Below, in pieces: positions 55,570-63,178 of a stretch of DNA of 64,000 nt. The notes under the pieces are model-generated. The model ran no database searches, was not told where the DNA came from, and was given only the letters and a program-made list of their open reading frames with translations. Origin of the DNA: a virus; the IMG/VR virus record IMGVR_UViG_3300032285_002814, positions 1 through 64,000 of that record. One strand, given 5' to 3'. How positions within the stretch are numbered: position 1 is the stretch's first letter; the number at the start of each line of letters is the position of its first letter. The translations under genes and the position numbers were made by a program.

Positions 55570-55911
55570 ATGACGGTAAAACAAGTAACACTCGCAAAGA
55601 CAGAGTACGATGCAATGGAAACCGAATTGAAGGATTTGAGAGCAATAGTCTCAAGCAGAACCATACTCCAAATAGTAGAAGAAGACTTTGGTTGGCACAG
55701 GGCTCGCATTGCTGCAAGCGGTACCAGAATCAAATACATATTGGGAACCGACAGCGATGAGGGCAAAATGAAAGTATTATCGGACTATATCGGGGACTTA
55801 TACAAGAAGATAGCAAAGATGGAAGCAGACTCGTGCAGAAAGTCAGACGAGATCAGCCGCTTGAAGGCGCAGAAGTGGTACCAAAAACTATTCAGCAGAC
55901 AAAACAAATAA
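55570..55911 (+). CDS. Coiled-coil protein of unknown function
   Basis: A 113-residue protein, nearly all helical: a coiled coil at LAKTEYDAMETELKDLRAIVS and another near SDYIGDLYKKIAKMEADSC, with a conserved-looking EDFGWHRARIAAS in between. Basic tail. Unrecognised. Confidence 0.5.
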   Translation: MTVKQVTLAKTEYDAMETELKDLRAIVSSRTILQIVEEDFGWHRARIAASGTRIKYILGTDSDEGKMKVLSDYIGDLYKKIAKMEADSCRKSDEISRLKAQKWYQKLFSRQNK

Positions 55912-55912
55912 C

Positions 55913-56053
55913 ATGAATAAAGAACAAGTAAAAGACCAGCTAATCGAAATCTTAGAAAACCAAGTAGTAGACTTGACAACGATGTCCAAGATTGAACTTG
56001 GCGACGATGTGATCGCAGAGATCAAAAGACTTAAAGCCGTTATCAATGAATAG
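55913..56053 (+). CDS. Small helical protein
   Basis: A 46-residue open frame (MNKEQVKDQLIEILENQVVD..., ending KRLKAVINE), helical and acidic. It starts two bases after the preceding stop and overlaps the next start by eight bases, so it fits the operon. Function unknown. Confidence 0.4.
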   Translation: MNKEQVKDQLIEILENQVVDLTTMSKIELGDDVIAEIKRLKAVINE

Positions 56054-56546
56054 AGAACAACAACAGATCATTGATGAGGTGTACGAGAACTATTGGAATA
56101 GTCACCCTGATGCAGAGAAGACATTTCAATATGAAGGACATAATATTGAAACAAGAAGAATGACCAAGGATGAGTTTATTGATATGGTTAAAACTGATAA
56201 AGAGTATGCTAGAAGGTGGGGATTAAAGATTGAGGAAAGGGAGTTGAGTTTAGAAGAGAGATGTCATTTAGGATATAACTATGTAGATGGGTTTGAATGG
56301 GATATGTTAATGGGTGGTGGTAAAGAAGGCGATGAAGGTAATTGTAATGACTATAAAATCCCAACCAAACTAATCACAATAACTAGAGAGTTAAGTTTGG
56401 ATGAGAGAGTTGAATACCACTGTTCTCAGAATTGGGTTTTAGAGCATTTGAAAGATTCGCTAAGAAAACAAACCCCGGAACAAAAAACTTCATTTTTATC
56501 TGTTGCCAATATCCCAACCAACAAAACAATAGAGAGTTATGAGTAA
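56046..56546 (+). CDS. Phage protein with internal repeat
   Basis: A 166-residue hydrophilic protein. Two similar blocks are visible: RELSLEERCHLGYNYVDGF (about 66-84) and RELSLDERVEYHCSQNWV (about 113-130), so the domain appears duplicated. The centre is Gly-rich (MLMGGGKEGDEG). Codon use (more GGT, fewer CGN) differs from the GC-rich genes on either side, suggesting separate acquisition. Function unknown. Confidence 0.5.
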   Translation: MNREQQQIIDEVYENYWNSHPDAEKTFQYEGHNIETRRMTKDEFIDMVKTDKEYARRWGLKIEERELSLEERCHLGYNYVDGFEWDMLMGGGKEGDEGNCNDYKIPTKLITITRELSLDERVEYHCSQNWVLEHLKDSLRKQTPEQKTSFLSVANIPTNKTIESYE

Positions 56547-56733
56547 CCTAGAAGCAATCGCAAAAAGATATTGGGAAATCTACAACTCTTTTGATGGACA
56601 AACCAATTCAATTGATTTGGAAATGAAGACAATTTATATGCTAGCAGAAGAACTATCCCACAGCGGCGATATAGATAGCATGCCAAACATATTAACCTCT
56701 ATATATTTTTTAGGAAAAATCAATCAACAATAG
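56539..56733 (+). CDS. Small protein of unknown function
   Basis: A 64-residue protein (MSNLEAIAKRYWEIYNSFDG, then MKTIYMLAEELSHSGDIDSM), helical, unrecognised. It overlaps the previous gene by eight bases. Confidence 0.45.
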   Translation: MSNLEAIAKRYWEIYNSFDGQTNSIDLEMKTIYMLAEELSHSGDIDSMPNILTSIYFLGKINQQ

Positions 56734-56739
56734 AAAGTT

Positions 56740-56922
56740 ATGGACAACTACCAAAGCAATAACGTAATAATGCAGTTAGAGAACATAGCTCAACTGTTAA
56801 AGACGCAGAACGAATTGATACAGAAATTGCTACAGCCACAACAGGACGAAAAGACGCAGAGAAGAAAAGCACTGCAAGAACTACTAAGAAATGCAGAGGC
56901 AGACAAGAACACACAGGGATAA
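56740..56922 (+). CDS. Small helical protein
   Basis: A 60-residue helical protein (VIMQLENIAQLLKTQNELIQKLL) with a basic tail. Start abutted by AAAGTT. The candidate late box GCATATTTATAGG follows before the next gene. Confidence 0.45.
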   Translation: MDNYQSNNVIMQLENIAQLLKTQNELIQKLLQPQQDEKTQRRKALQELLRNAEADKNTQG

Positions 56923-56937
56923 CGCATATTTATAGGT

Positions 56938-58338
56938 ATGATAAAACTAAAAGACTTGCTCGTAGAGCTGCAGATACTAGAATCGGGAATAAGAAACATC
57001 AGAGCGCTTGCAAAAGCCAACAACAAGGCAGACATGTACTTTCACATGGACTTGGACGGAGTGACCAGCGCCATAGGCATGAAAGCCTATTTGAAGCAGT
57101 ACGGCGTAGCCGTTGTCAAAGCCGAACACATACAGTACGGAGGCAGAGAGTACTCGGCTCCAAAGCCCACACCGGGCCACATGGTCGTGCTAGTTGACTT
57201 CGCTCACGGCAAGCCAAACGTTACCATACACACCGACCACCACGAAGCGCAGAGCGGAGTGGAGACAGGAACGGCAACCAACTTCAAGAAGAAACCGTCC
57301 AACCTTCAAACCATCTCTCAAGAGATCTCGCCGAAGGACATATTTCCCAACGAAGACGTGCAGATCATTTCTACCGTGGACTCCGCGGACTTCGCTAGTC
57401 AAAACATAGACGTGGATCAGGTGATAGCCACGGCTTTCAACTATTCCAAAGATCGCAGCGTGCAAAAGAACCGGATGGCGATGGGATTGGTGGCCAACAA
57501 GATCATACTCGCGTTCAAGAACAAGCCAAGGTTTCTAGAGAACATAGTGATGCAAGCAGAACCTTCTTTGGTTAGCATCTACAACGTGGCTATGAAGAAC
57601 GCCAAAGCAGCGGGTTTGAAACCCGAAGATCTGGCAGCTGCTCAAGACTCGTACGTGAAATCTCAGAGCGAAGCGGACAAGAAGGTGACTCTATCGAGTA
57701 CAACAGACATAGCCAACATGCACAACGGACAGTACGGCATGATAGGAACAGTATTGGTGCAGTACGGATTGGGATCGATGAAGGGAGGAGGCTACGACAG
57801 GTATGTGCCGTTCAAGATGAATCCAACCGCAGAGTACATGATACTTGGCTATCCGATGGGACTGATACAAGCCGCAAAGAACCCGTTCAAGAGAGGAAAG
57901 AATCCCTTCAACTTGGGCGACATAGCAAAGAAGATACTGCAGAAGTACGAGCCTCAGCTACAACAAAAGCAGTTGACGTTCAGATACATAAAGAAGACAA
58001 TGGAATCGGACGTGAAAACACCAGAAGCATTTGGCTTTACAACGAAAGATCTGATCGCCCTGTTCGGAGACGCAGCCAAAGGCATGCCAACAGCCGACAA
58101 GAGACAAGCTCTAGACGCCATAGCAAACAGACACTACGCAGATCTGTCTCAAGAAGAGAAGAGCCAACTAGAGAACGTAACCGTATCGGCATACGATCTG
58201 ATAACCAAACAATCGGGCGGACACAGAGACATAACCAACATATCGGGACTAAACTTCTTGGGAGAAGACGCGGCGGAATTCACCAAACAAATAATGCAGG
58301 ACCTTGCAGAGGAATTAAAGACCGCAAAGTTGCAATAG
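56938..58338 (+). CDS. DHH-family phosphoesterase with N-terminal MIKLKDLL tag
   Basis: A 466-residue protein. YFHMDLDGVTSAI (about 34-46) is DHH motif I, VVLVDFAHG follows, and HTDHHEAQSG near 100 is the DHH motif proper, so the metal site of DHH phosphoesterases (RecJ, NrnA or GdpP type) is present. The C-terminal half (GGGYDRYVPFKMNP, GGHRDITNISGLNF) may be the substrate-binding DHHA1-like part. Likely activities are exonuclease, oligo-RNA or cyclic-dinucleotide hydrolysis. The first residues match those of the GNAT protein at 48768. The gene is much richer in GC than the rest of the window. Confidence 0.75.
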   Translation: MIKLKDLLVELQILESGIRNIRALAKANNKADMYFHMDLDGVTSAIGMKAYLKQYGVAVVKAEHIQYGGREYSAPKPTPGHMVVLVDFAHGKPNVTIHTDHHEAQSGVETGTATNFKKKPSNLQTISQEISPKDIFPNEDVQIISTVDSADFASQNIDVDQVIATAFNYSKDRSVQKNRMAMGLVANKIILAFKNKPRFLENIVMQAEPSLVSIYNVAMKNAKAAGLKPEDLAAAQDSYVKSQSEADKKVTLSSTTDIANMHNGQYGMIGTVLVQYGLGSMKGGGYDRYVPFKMNPTAEYMILGYPMGLIQAAKNPFKRGKNPFNLGDIAKKILQKYEPQLQQKQLTFRYIKKTMESDVKTPEAFGFTTKDLIALFGDAAKGMPTADKRQALDAIANRHYADLSQEEKSQLENVTVSAYDLITKQSGGHRDITNISGLNFLGEDAAEFTKQIMQDLAEELKTAKLQ

Positions 58339-58422
58339 CTACAAACACAAAAAGGATAATATAATTAGCAATAGCTGCAGAAAGCATAACAAAAGTATAT
58401 TATAATAATCCAGATATAACAC

Positions 58423-58656
58423 ATGACACCTCAAGAGAAAGCAAGACAGCTGGTAGAGAGATTCTACTTTGCTTTACCAAACAACGGATCGGAAACTGGA
58501 GTATGTAACGTACACCAAAGGTGGGAAGAGGGAAAGAAGTGCGCCACCATAGCGGCACGCTTTCTCAAAGAACAATACATAGAGATGTTTACCATAAAGG
58601 GACCCGCAAAGCCAAATTACTGGGACGAAGTCAAAACAGAAATAGAAAAGATATGA
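58423..58656 (+). CDS. Small phage protein, MTPxEKAxxLV family
   Basis: A 77-residue protein (MTPQEKARQLVERFYFALPN, then KKCATIAARFLKEQY and YWDEVKTEIEKI). The gene at 63179 is a clear paralogue with the same start (MTPKEKAKELV) and end (YWKEVKQEIENL). Such proteins are common in Bacteroidota phages; function unknown. Stop and next start overlap (ATGA). Confidence 0.6.
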   Translation: MTPQEKARQLVERFYFALPNNGSETGVCNVHQRWEEGKKCATIAARFLKEQYIEMFTIKGPAKPNYWDEVKTEIEKI

Positions 58657-58814
58657 AAATAGAATGGCAAAACAGATGGACCGCAAGAGGGTTCAACCTG
58701 ATAGAGATAAACCTAATGAAGATAGGCACCGACAAAACGGGATACAGATGGACGCTGTTCGTCTACCTGCTAAACTTCGGATTCATTTACAAAACACGAG
58801 TACGCAAGGCATGA
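58653..58814 (+). CDS. Small basic protein
   Basis: A 53-residue protein (MKIEWQNRWTARGFNLIEINLMKIGTD..., ending FIYKTRVRKA), unrecognised. ATGA coupling to both the preceding and following genes supports translation from 58653. Confidence 0.5.
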   Translation: MKIEWQNRWTARGFNLIEINLMKIGTDKTGYRWTLFVYLLNFGFIYKTRVRKA

Positions 58815-59056
58815 TACTGATAGAAGTCAACAACAAACTGGCGAAGAGCAACTTCCAACTGATAGCGAGAACCCAAAACTGGGTAGAGAGCAACATGCCC
58901 GAGATCGGAAACGATTACGTGATAGTGATGAACCCGCACATCGAAGGAGATTTGAAGATAAGCCATCACGATCATGACGAATCGACCAACGCCCCACTTG
59001 GAACGAAACAGTCAAATGCCAATACTGATAGCGATAACATCATCTGCCGTAGCTAG
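58811..59056 (+). CDS. Small protein of unknown function
   Basis: An 81-residue protein starting MILIEVNNKLAKSNFQLIAR with NDYVIVMNPHIEGDLKIS. It begins by ATGA overlap with the previous gene. The C terminus is low-complexity (HHDHDESTNA). Unrecognised. Confidence 0.45.
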   Translation: MILIEVNNKLAKSNFQLIARTQNWVESNMPEIGNDYVIVMNPHIEGDLKISHHDHDESTNAPLGTKQSNANTDSDNIICRS

Positions 59057-59393
59057 CTTGCTGCCATTACCGGATCTGCCCGGCGTCTCGCCATTCTGCA
59101 CCCCGCACAAATGGACAGATTTTATCTCTGTATTTATAATAACTACAATCAAACGGATCACACAGCGCCCATCAGCTCCTAAACAGCACGGTCCACATGC
59201 ATAAAAAACATAATATGCAACCTATTGGAAGCTGTCAGCCACAATCCAAGCCTGTCCCTAACTGCTTGGTTCTCAACCGAGAATTTTTAAAATAGTTGCT
59301 AAAATATTTTTTAGTGTGAAAATGTTGTCGTATATTTACTATATAACAATAACACAGCTGCTAAACCAGCTCCAAATCTAAAAAAATAATAAT
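59057..59393 (+). promoter_or_regulatory. Gene-poor stretch with early-type promoter (copy 4)
   Basis: No convincing gene; a 76-codon frame from 58974 runs into it but overlaps the previous gene by 83 bases and lacks a leader. From 59262 the sequence CTTGGTTCTCAACCGAGAA, then ATAGTTGCTAAAATATTTTTTAGTGT and a TATATTTACTATATAACAATAA box (59331-59352) match the other early-type copies. The leader ends in AAAAAAATAATAATATG. Confidence 0.65.
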
Positions 59394-59693
59394 ATGACAC
59401 AAGCCAATCCCACCAACGGTTACACACAAACGACGATGAATTCTACAGACGTATACAACTACATGAAACGCATTGCCCGTAATACTTTCGATGACGTATT
59501 AAAAGTCAATATCGATTGTTTGGCCGAAGCTCTTATCGCTTCTTACGGTGACGATACTGATATGGATAAGAGAGATCTTAAAGCGATAGCTATCCGTCCA
59601 GGATATATGTCGGACTTGGACTTCAGAACTATGGAATGCCACGTATCAACACAGATGACGGTCGTTCCTTTACACGAAGCACACGTTGACTAA
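59394..59693 (+). CDS. Small protein behind an early-type promoter
   Basis: A 99-residue protein (YTQTTMNSTDVYNYMKRIARNTFDDVLKVNIDCLAEALIASYGDDTD), helical, with CGT/CGC arginine codons as in other early-type genes. Unrecognised. Position behind the strong shared promoter suggests abundant early expression. Confidence 0.55.
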   Translation: MTQANPTNGYTQTTMNSTDVYNYMKRIARNTFDDVLKVNIDCLAEALIASYGDDTDMDKRDLKAIAIRPGYMSDLDFRTMECHVSTQMTVVPLHEAHVD

Positions 59694-59698
59694 TCCCC

Positions 59699-59727
59699 CA
59701 CGGGTATATCAAAATACGGATACCCGC
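59699..59727 (+). terminator. Weak hairpin after the early-type gene
   Basis: CGGGTAT (59701-59707) pairs with ATACCCG (59720-59726). No T run follows, so this may be a processing or mRNA-stability hairpin rather than a terminator. Confidence 0.4.
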
Positions 59728-59774
59728 CAAAACAGCTACTTAATATTATTTAAACATATAAACCAATTAAAGTT

Positions 59775-60665
59775 ATGAACAAGCAAATTATCTTATCAGC
59801 GTTACAAACACAGTTAGAAACAGTTAAAGCAGACGCTATCGCCCATGAGAATGACGTCTACACGCCAGCCCTGTCAAAGCTTACAAGCAAGATCAAAGTT
59901 TATTTCGATCAGCATGTTGCTGAGAGCATCCACGACATCTCTATTGCTTCCGATCGTATCACTATCCAGCCTAACGACGATACGTCTTACGGAAACACGA
60001 TCAGCATTGACTATCGTGGCAGTTGGAGAGGCGATAACGGTTATTTCGAAACGTCTTCTTACCGTCCTGATCTAAAGTCTAATGAAGACAATACCAAGAC
60101 CATCCGCTATTACAAGACTTTGTCTGCCATTGCTAACGCATTCGATTTGATCTGCGAGCAGTACAAGACCAAATGGTTGCCTGCATTCCAAAAGATCGAA
60201 GCAGCCAAGTCTGACAAGTACAATGAGATCTGGAAGATCGAAAGAGAGATCAGAACTTGCGAGGCTGAGATTGCAGAATTGGAGAAAGAGAAGTACAATC
60301 AATCTGGCGTTGAATTGACGTTGAAGCCTATGGCTAATTACGATTCTGACTACAGCAACAACGAGTGTGTGTACACAAAGAAGTATCAAGAGCATCACAT
60401 CAAGGCTCAATACGGTCGTAGCAGATGGGATTACGCTTACATCAACTCTTTCAAAGTTGTTTCATTCCCTAAAGGCAAACACGCTAAGGTTGTATTGCAA
60501 TGGACAAGCGGTGCTGACGATACTAGAACACGTACAGTTGAATTGAACAAACAACGTTACGCTGAGTTCATCACAGAAGTATACAGCTGGGAAACTACAA
60601 GAGCTGCTGAAAGAGAATCAGAGATCGACGAAAGAATCGCTAGATACAACAAGGTAGATGCTTAA
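59775..60665 (+). CDS. Phage protein of unknown function with central coiled coil
   Basis: A 296-residue protein, unrecognised. A helical start (ALQTQLETVKADAIAHENDVY), a strand region (DRITIQPNDDTSYGNTISIDYRG), a long coiled coil (about 148-178, KIEREIRTCEAEIAELEKEK) and a C-terminal alpha/beta part ending in ESEIDERIARYNKV. CGT arginine codons dominate, as in the neighbouring early-type genes, pointing to high expression. Start abutted by AAAGTT. Confidence 0.55.
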   Translation: MNKQIILSALQTQLETVKADAIAHENDVYTPALSKLTSKIKVYFDQHVAESIHDISIASDRITIQPNDDTSYGNTISIDYRGSWRGDNGYFETSSYRPDLKSNEDNTKTIRYYKTLSAIANAFDLICEQYKTKWLPAFQKIEAAKSDKYNEIWKIEREIRTCEAEIAELEKEKYNQSGVELTLKPMANYDSDYSNNECVYTKKYQEHHIKAQYGRSRWDYAYINSFKVVSFPKGKHAKVVLQWTSGADDTRTRTVELNKQRYAEFITEVYSWETTRAAERESEIDERIARYNKVDA

Positions 60666-60812
60666 TTATTATCACCAAACAATTAAAAACATATGTTATG
60701 TAACACACATACGACCATATTAAATATGAGGTTAGACTTCCTACCAAAAAGTTAATCTTTACTATATCGCCAGAATCAATTAATTTTATCTATAATCAAA
60801 ACAATAAAAGTT
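60666..60812 (+). promoter_or_regulatory. Promoter-like gap before the DUF932 gene
   Basis: A 147-base gap. GTTAATCTTTACTATATC resembles the TTTACTATATA initiation end of the early-type promoters, but the upstream TTGGTTCTCCCTG element is missing. The full AATAAAAGTT leader abuts the ATG. Confidence 0.4.
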
Positions 60813-61652
60813 ATGACAAACAATCAAGCATCGCCTAAGGCAAACGCATTCAAAGCAGGCGCAATCAACTCAATCAGTTTAGAAGTAGCAAAGCAGAAGG
60901 CACCAGCCATCTTCGCTACAGAGCCTGCATCGTATATCAATCAGAACAGATACCACTTCACTCCCACCTTTGAGATCATCGACATGATGCAAGACATGGG
61001 TTACCTGTTAACCAACGCCAAGCAGAGCAACAGCAAGATACCTTTGCGTATCAACCACGGCGTGCACATCGTAGAGTTTCAACACCCTGATCTTTACGTT
61101 AAGGACAGTACAAACAACGAGGTAGAAGCTAGACCCACCATCGTTATGGTGAACTCATCGGATGGTAGCCGACCGTTCGACTTCCAAATGGGCATGTTCC
61201 GTTTGGTATGCAGCAACGGCCTGATCGTTAAAGACAAGGACTTAGGTGGCTTCAAAGAGAGACACACCAAGTACAACTTTGCCGATCTCAAGGCCATGAT
61301 TAGTCAGAAGGTGGATGCCTTGCCTAAGACCATCGATAAGATCAATACCTGGAACGGTATAGAGATGAGTCACAAGGACCGCTTTACCTTTGCAACAGAA
61401 GCATTGGCTCTCAGACTCGGATCGGATAGACAAGCAGAAGAGTACGAGATCAGAGACATCTTATCTCCTAAAAGATCTGCTGACAAACACAACAACCTGT
61501 GGTGCACCTACAACGTAGTACAGGAGAACCTGATCAAGGGCGGCTTCCAATTGAACGAAAGACAAGCTAGGCCTATCACCAACCCTTGGCAGGACTTGGA
61601 GCTGAACAAAGGCCTATGGTCGTTGGCTGAGAAGTTCGAGACGGTTGCTTAA
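60813..61652 (+). CDS. DUF932-family phage protein
   Basis: A 279-residue protein with the DUF932 hallmarks: FEIIDMMQDMGYLLTNA, then MGMFRLVCSNGLIVKDKDLG, a HKDRFTFATEALALRLGSD helix, and WCTYNVVQENLIKGG. The family is widespread in phages and mobile elements and its role is not established, although links to DNA protection have been suggested. Residues RPTIVMVNSSDGSRPFDFQMG form the strand before it. It uses CGT/CGC arginine codons in part and is probably highly expressed. Confidence 0.85.
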   Translation: MTNNQASPKANAFKAGAINSISLEVAKQKAPAIFATEPASYINQNRYHFTPTFEIIDMMQDMGYLLTNAKQSNSKIPLRINHGVHIVEFQHPDLYVKDSTNNEVEARPTIVMVNSSDGSRPFDFQMGMFRLVCSNGLIVKDKDLGGFKERHTKYNFADLKAMISQKVDALPKTIDKINTWNGIEMSHKDRFTFATEALALRLGSDRQAEEYEIRDILSPKRSADKHNNLWCTYNVVQENLIKGGFQLNERQARPITNPWQDLELNKGLWSLAEKFETVA

Positions 61653-61826
61653 CACTAAAGGCAAGCTAGCGTGGAAACTCACTGCGCTAGCGCCCTACTA
61701 GCACTGCGCCAAAGCTCTAATATTCGGAGACAGCGCTTTGCTAGCGGTAGGGGGCCCGTTGATCCGTCACCAACCCCAAGGAAATTTGAACAATTCTAAA
61801 AGTATATTTACATAAATACATTACAA
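61653..61826. other. Structured gene-free segment with CTAGCG repeats
   Basis: No gene. CTAGCG occurs at 61665, 61687 and 61741. GCCCTACTAGC near 61692 can pair with GCTAG..GTAGGG near 61739-61752, and CAAAGC pairs with GCTTTG inside it, giving a long nested hairpin. GC-rich GGTAGGGGGCCC ends it. TATATTTACATAAATAC near 61803 is a promoter-like box before the next gene. The hairpin could be a terminator-like structure or a small RNA. Confidence 0.45.
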
Positions 61827-62036
61827 ATGGCACAAACAGCAATAGAGCGGTTAGCAGAGTGTTTACGATTACGACACAAATCAGTTTACGATGACATGCG
61901 CGAAGACATAGAAGCATATTACAAGAAGATAGAACAGTCTCAAATAGAAGAAGCGTTCTACAGCGGCAATCAAATTCCAGGCAATTGGGAAGACGACTCA
62001 ACCGCCTACTACAACGAAACCTTTAAACACGACTAA
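61827..62036 (+). CDS. Small helical protein
   Basis: A 69-residue protein (MAQTAIERLAECLRLRHKSVYDDMREDIEAYYKKIEQSQIEEAFYSG), unrecognised. TATATTTACATAAATAC lies just upstream. One base separates it from the next gene. Confidence 0.5.
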   Translation: MAQTAIERLAECLRLRHKSVYDDMREDIEAYYKKIEQSQIEEAFYSGNQIPGNWEDDSTAYYNETFKHD

Positions 62037-62037
62037 T

Positions 62038-62433
62038 ATGACGCAACAAGAGAAACAGTATTCGGACACGCTCGCAAGAGTGATAGAACACAACGCTATC
62101 AACGATCATTTGAAATTGGTAAATGATTGCAGAGACAGGCTGCCAGCATTGGCCGCAGAACTAGACGCAGACAGTTACAAAGTCACATGGTCGATAGAGA
62201 GCGAAGACGCAGACACAGTCTACAACTGTTCGGTTGGCATTCAGATGCCACACCATTGGATGGGTAGCTATGTAAGTCAGTCTCATCCGTTCGAAGCGGC
62301 AGAAAAGAGCATCAGAGAGATGCACGCCAAGTATACGGAAGAAGCTATACAACGCAAGCGCAGAGCGGAAGACGAGAGGATCAAGCAGGCACTCTACGAC
62401 GATTACATGGCACAGAAATCGAGCGCTAAGTAG
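62038..62433 (+). CDS. Phage protein of unknown function
   Basis: A 131-residue protein (LVNDCRDRLPALAAELDADSYKVTWSIESEDADTVYNCSVGIQMPHHWMG), with a basic helical C terminus (EEAIQRKRRAEDERIKQALYDDYMA). Unrecognised; GC-richer codon use than in the left half of the window. Confidence 0.5.
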   Translation: MTQQEKQYSDTLARVIEHNAINDHLKLVNDCRDRLPALAAELDADSYKVTWSIESEDADTVYNCSVGIQMPHHWMGSYVSQSHPFEAAEKSIREMHAKYTEEAIQRKRRAEDERIKQALYDDYMAQKSSAK

Positions 62434-62493
62434 CAAAAACGCACCGGGAACGGGAACTAATTTTTTAATCTAACAACAATTATATTTACATAT

Positions 62494-63006
62494 ATGAAAC
62501 AAACAAACATCGAGATCAACGACAGAGTACGCATCACGGATTCGGGAGAGTGTTACACGCTTTACACAGAAATGTTCCACAACATGGGTTTCAAGAATTC
62601 GGACAAGAATCCAGTGTTCAAAACGGGAGAAGAGGCTATGGTATTCAACATCGCACAACACCCTTCTCAGTCAATCACGCTCTACGCATTAGCACATGAA
62701 GACGGTCGAGAGTGTTTGATATCGAAGGACGGCATCGAATTGGTTAGAGAAATGGTTATAGATACTGCCACAATCACCCAGATAAACGACAGGCTCGCCA
62801 AGATAGAATCGCTATTGGATCAATTGACAAAACCTACCAGTGTGCCAGAGAAGCCCAAAACAGCTGTGGAGTGGTTCGCAGAGGAATTAGCAACATACGA
62901 TTACGACGGAGGAGAAGAGTGCTACGACATACTGCTCTCTACAGACAGGTTCGAGAAAATCAAAGCGCAAGCATTAGAAATGGAAGCCAATCAAAATTGC
63001 AAGTAG
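62494..63006 (+). CDS. Phage protein with small SH3-like N terminus and coiled coil
   Basis: A 170-residue protein. The N-terminal 90 residues look like a small beta-barrel (IEINDRVRITDSGECYTLY, GEEAMVFNIAQHPSQSITLYALAHEDGRECLIS), followed by a coiled coil (TQINDRLAKIESLLDQL) and an acidic C terminus. A TATATTTACATAT box is just upstream. Function unknown. Confidence 0.5.
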   Translation: MKQTNIEINDRVRITDSGECYTLYTEMFHNMGFKNSDKNPVFKTGEEAMVFNIAQHPSQSITLYALAHEDGRECLISKDGIELVREMVIDTATITQINDRLAKIESLLDQLTKPTSVPEKPKTAVEWFAEELATYDYDGGEECYDILLSTDRFEKIKAQALEMEANQNCK

Positions 63007-63007
63007 T

Positions 63008-63175
63008 ATGAACGACAAACAGACGAGAGACCAGATACTGTTCTTGAATTGGCTGCTGAAGCACTACACGACCGAAACGGACGAGGAGGGATTCTTCTAC
63101 TACGCGGACGCTCAGGGCAACGAAGTCAGCATGCTGTCCATAGTGCAACATTACGAAAACAGATACAACGATTAA
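63008..63175 (+). CDS. Small acidic protein
   Basis: A 55-residue open frame (MNDKQTRDQILFLNWLLKHY..., ending VQHYENRYND), one base after the previous stop. Unrecognised; GC-rich. Confidence 0.45.
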   Translation: MNDKQTRDQILFLNWLLKHYTTETDEEGFFYYADAQGNEVSMLSIVQHYENRYND

Positions 63176-63178
63176 ATT

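Noticed and set aside
57194-57465. Plus and minus frames inside the DHH gene
   Set aside because: Both are in other frames of a gene with clear DHH motifs; basic or hydrophobic composition reflects the frame shift.
58974-59204. Plus-strand frame of 76 codons after the gene at 58811
   Set aside because: It overlaps the preceding gene by 83 bases, lacks any usual leader and has a Pro/Ser-rich composition; left as non-coding.
59845-60410. Alternative-frame open frames inside the gene at 59775
   Set aside because: They are Ser/Leu/Ile-rich shadows of a long gene with consistent codon use.
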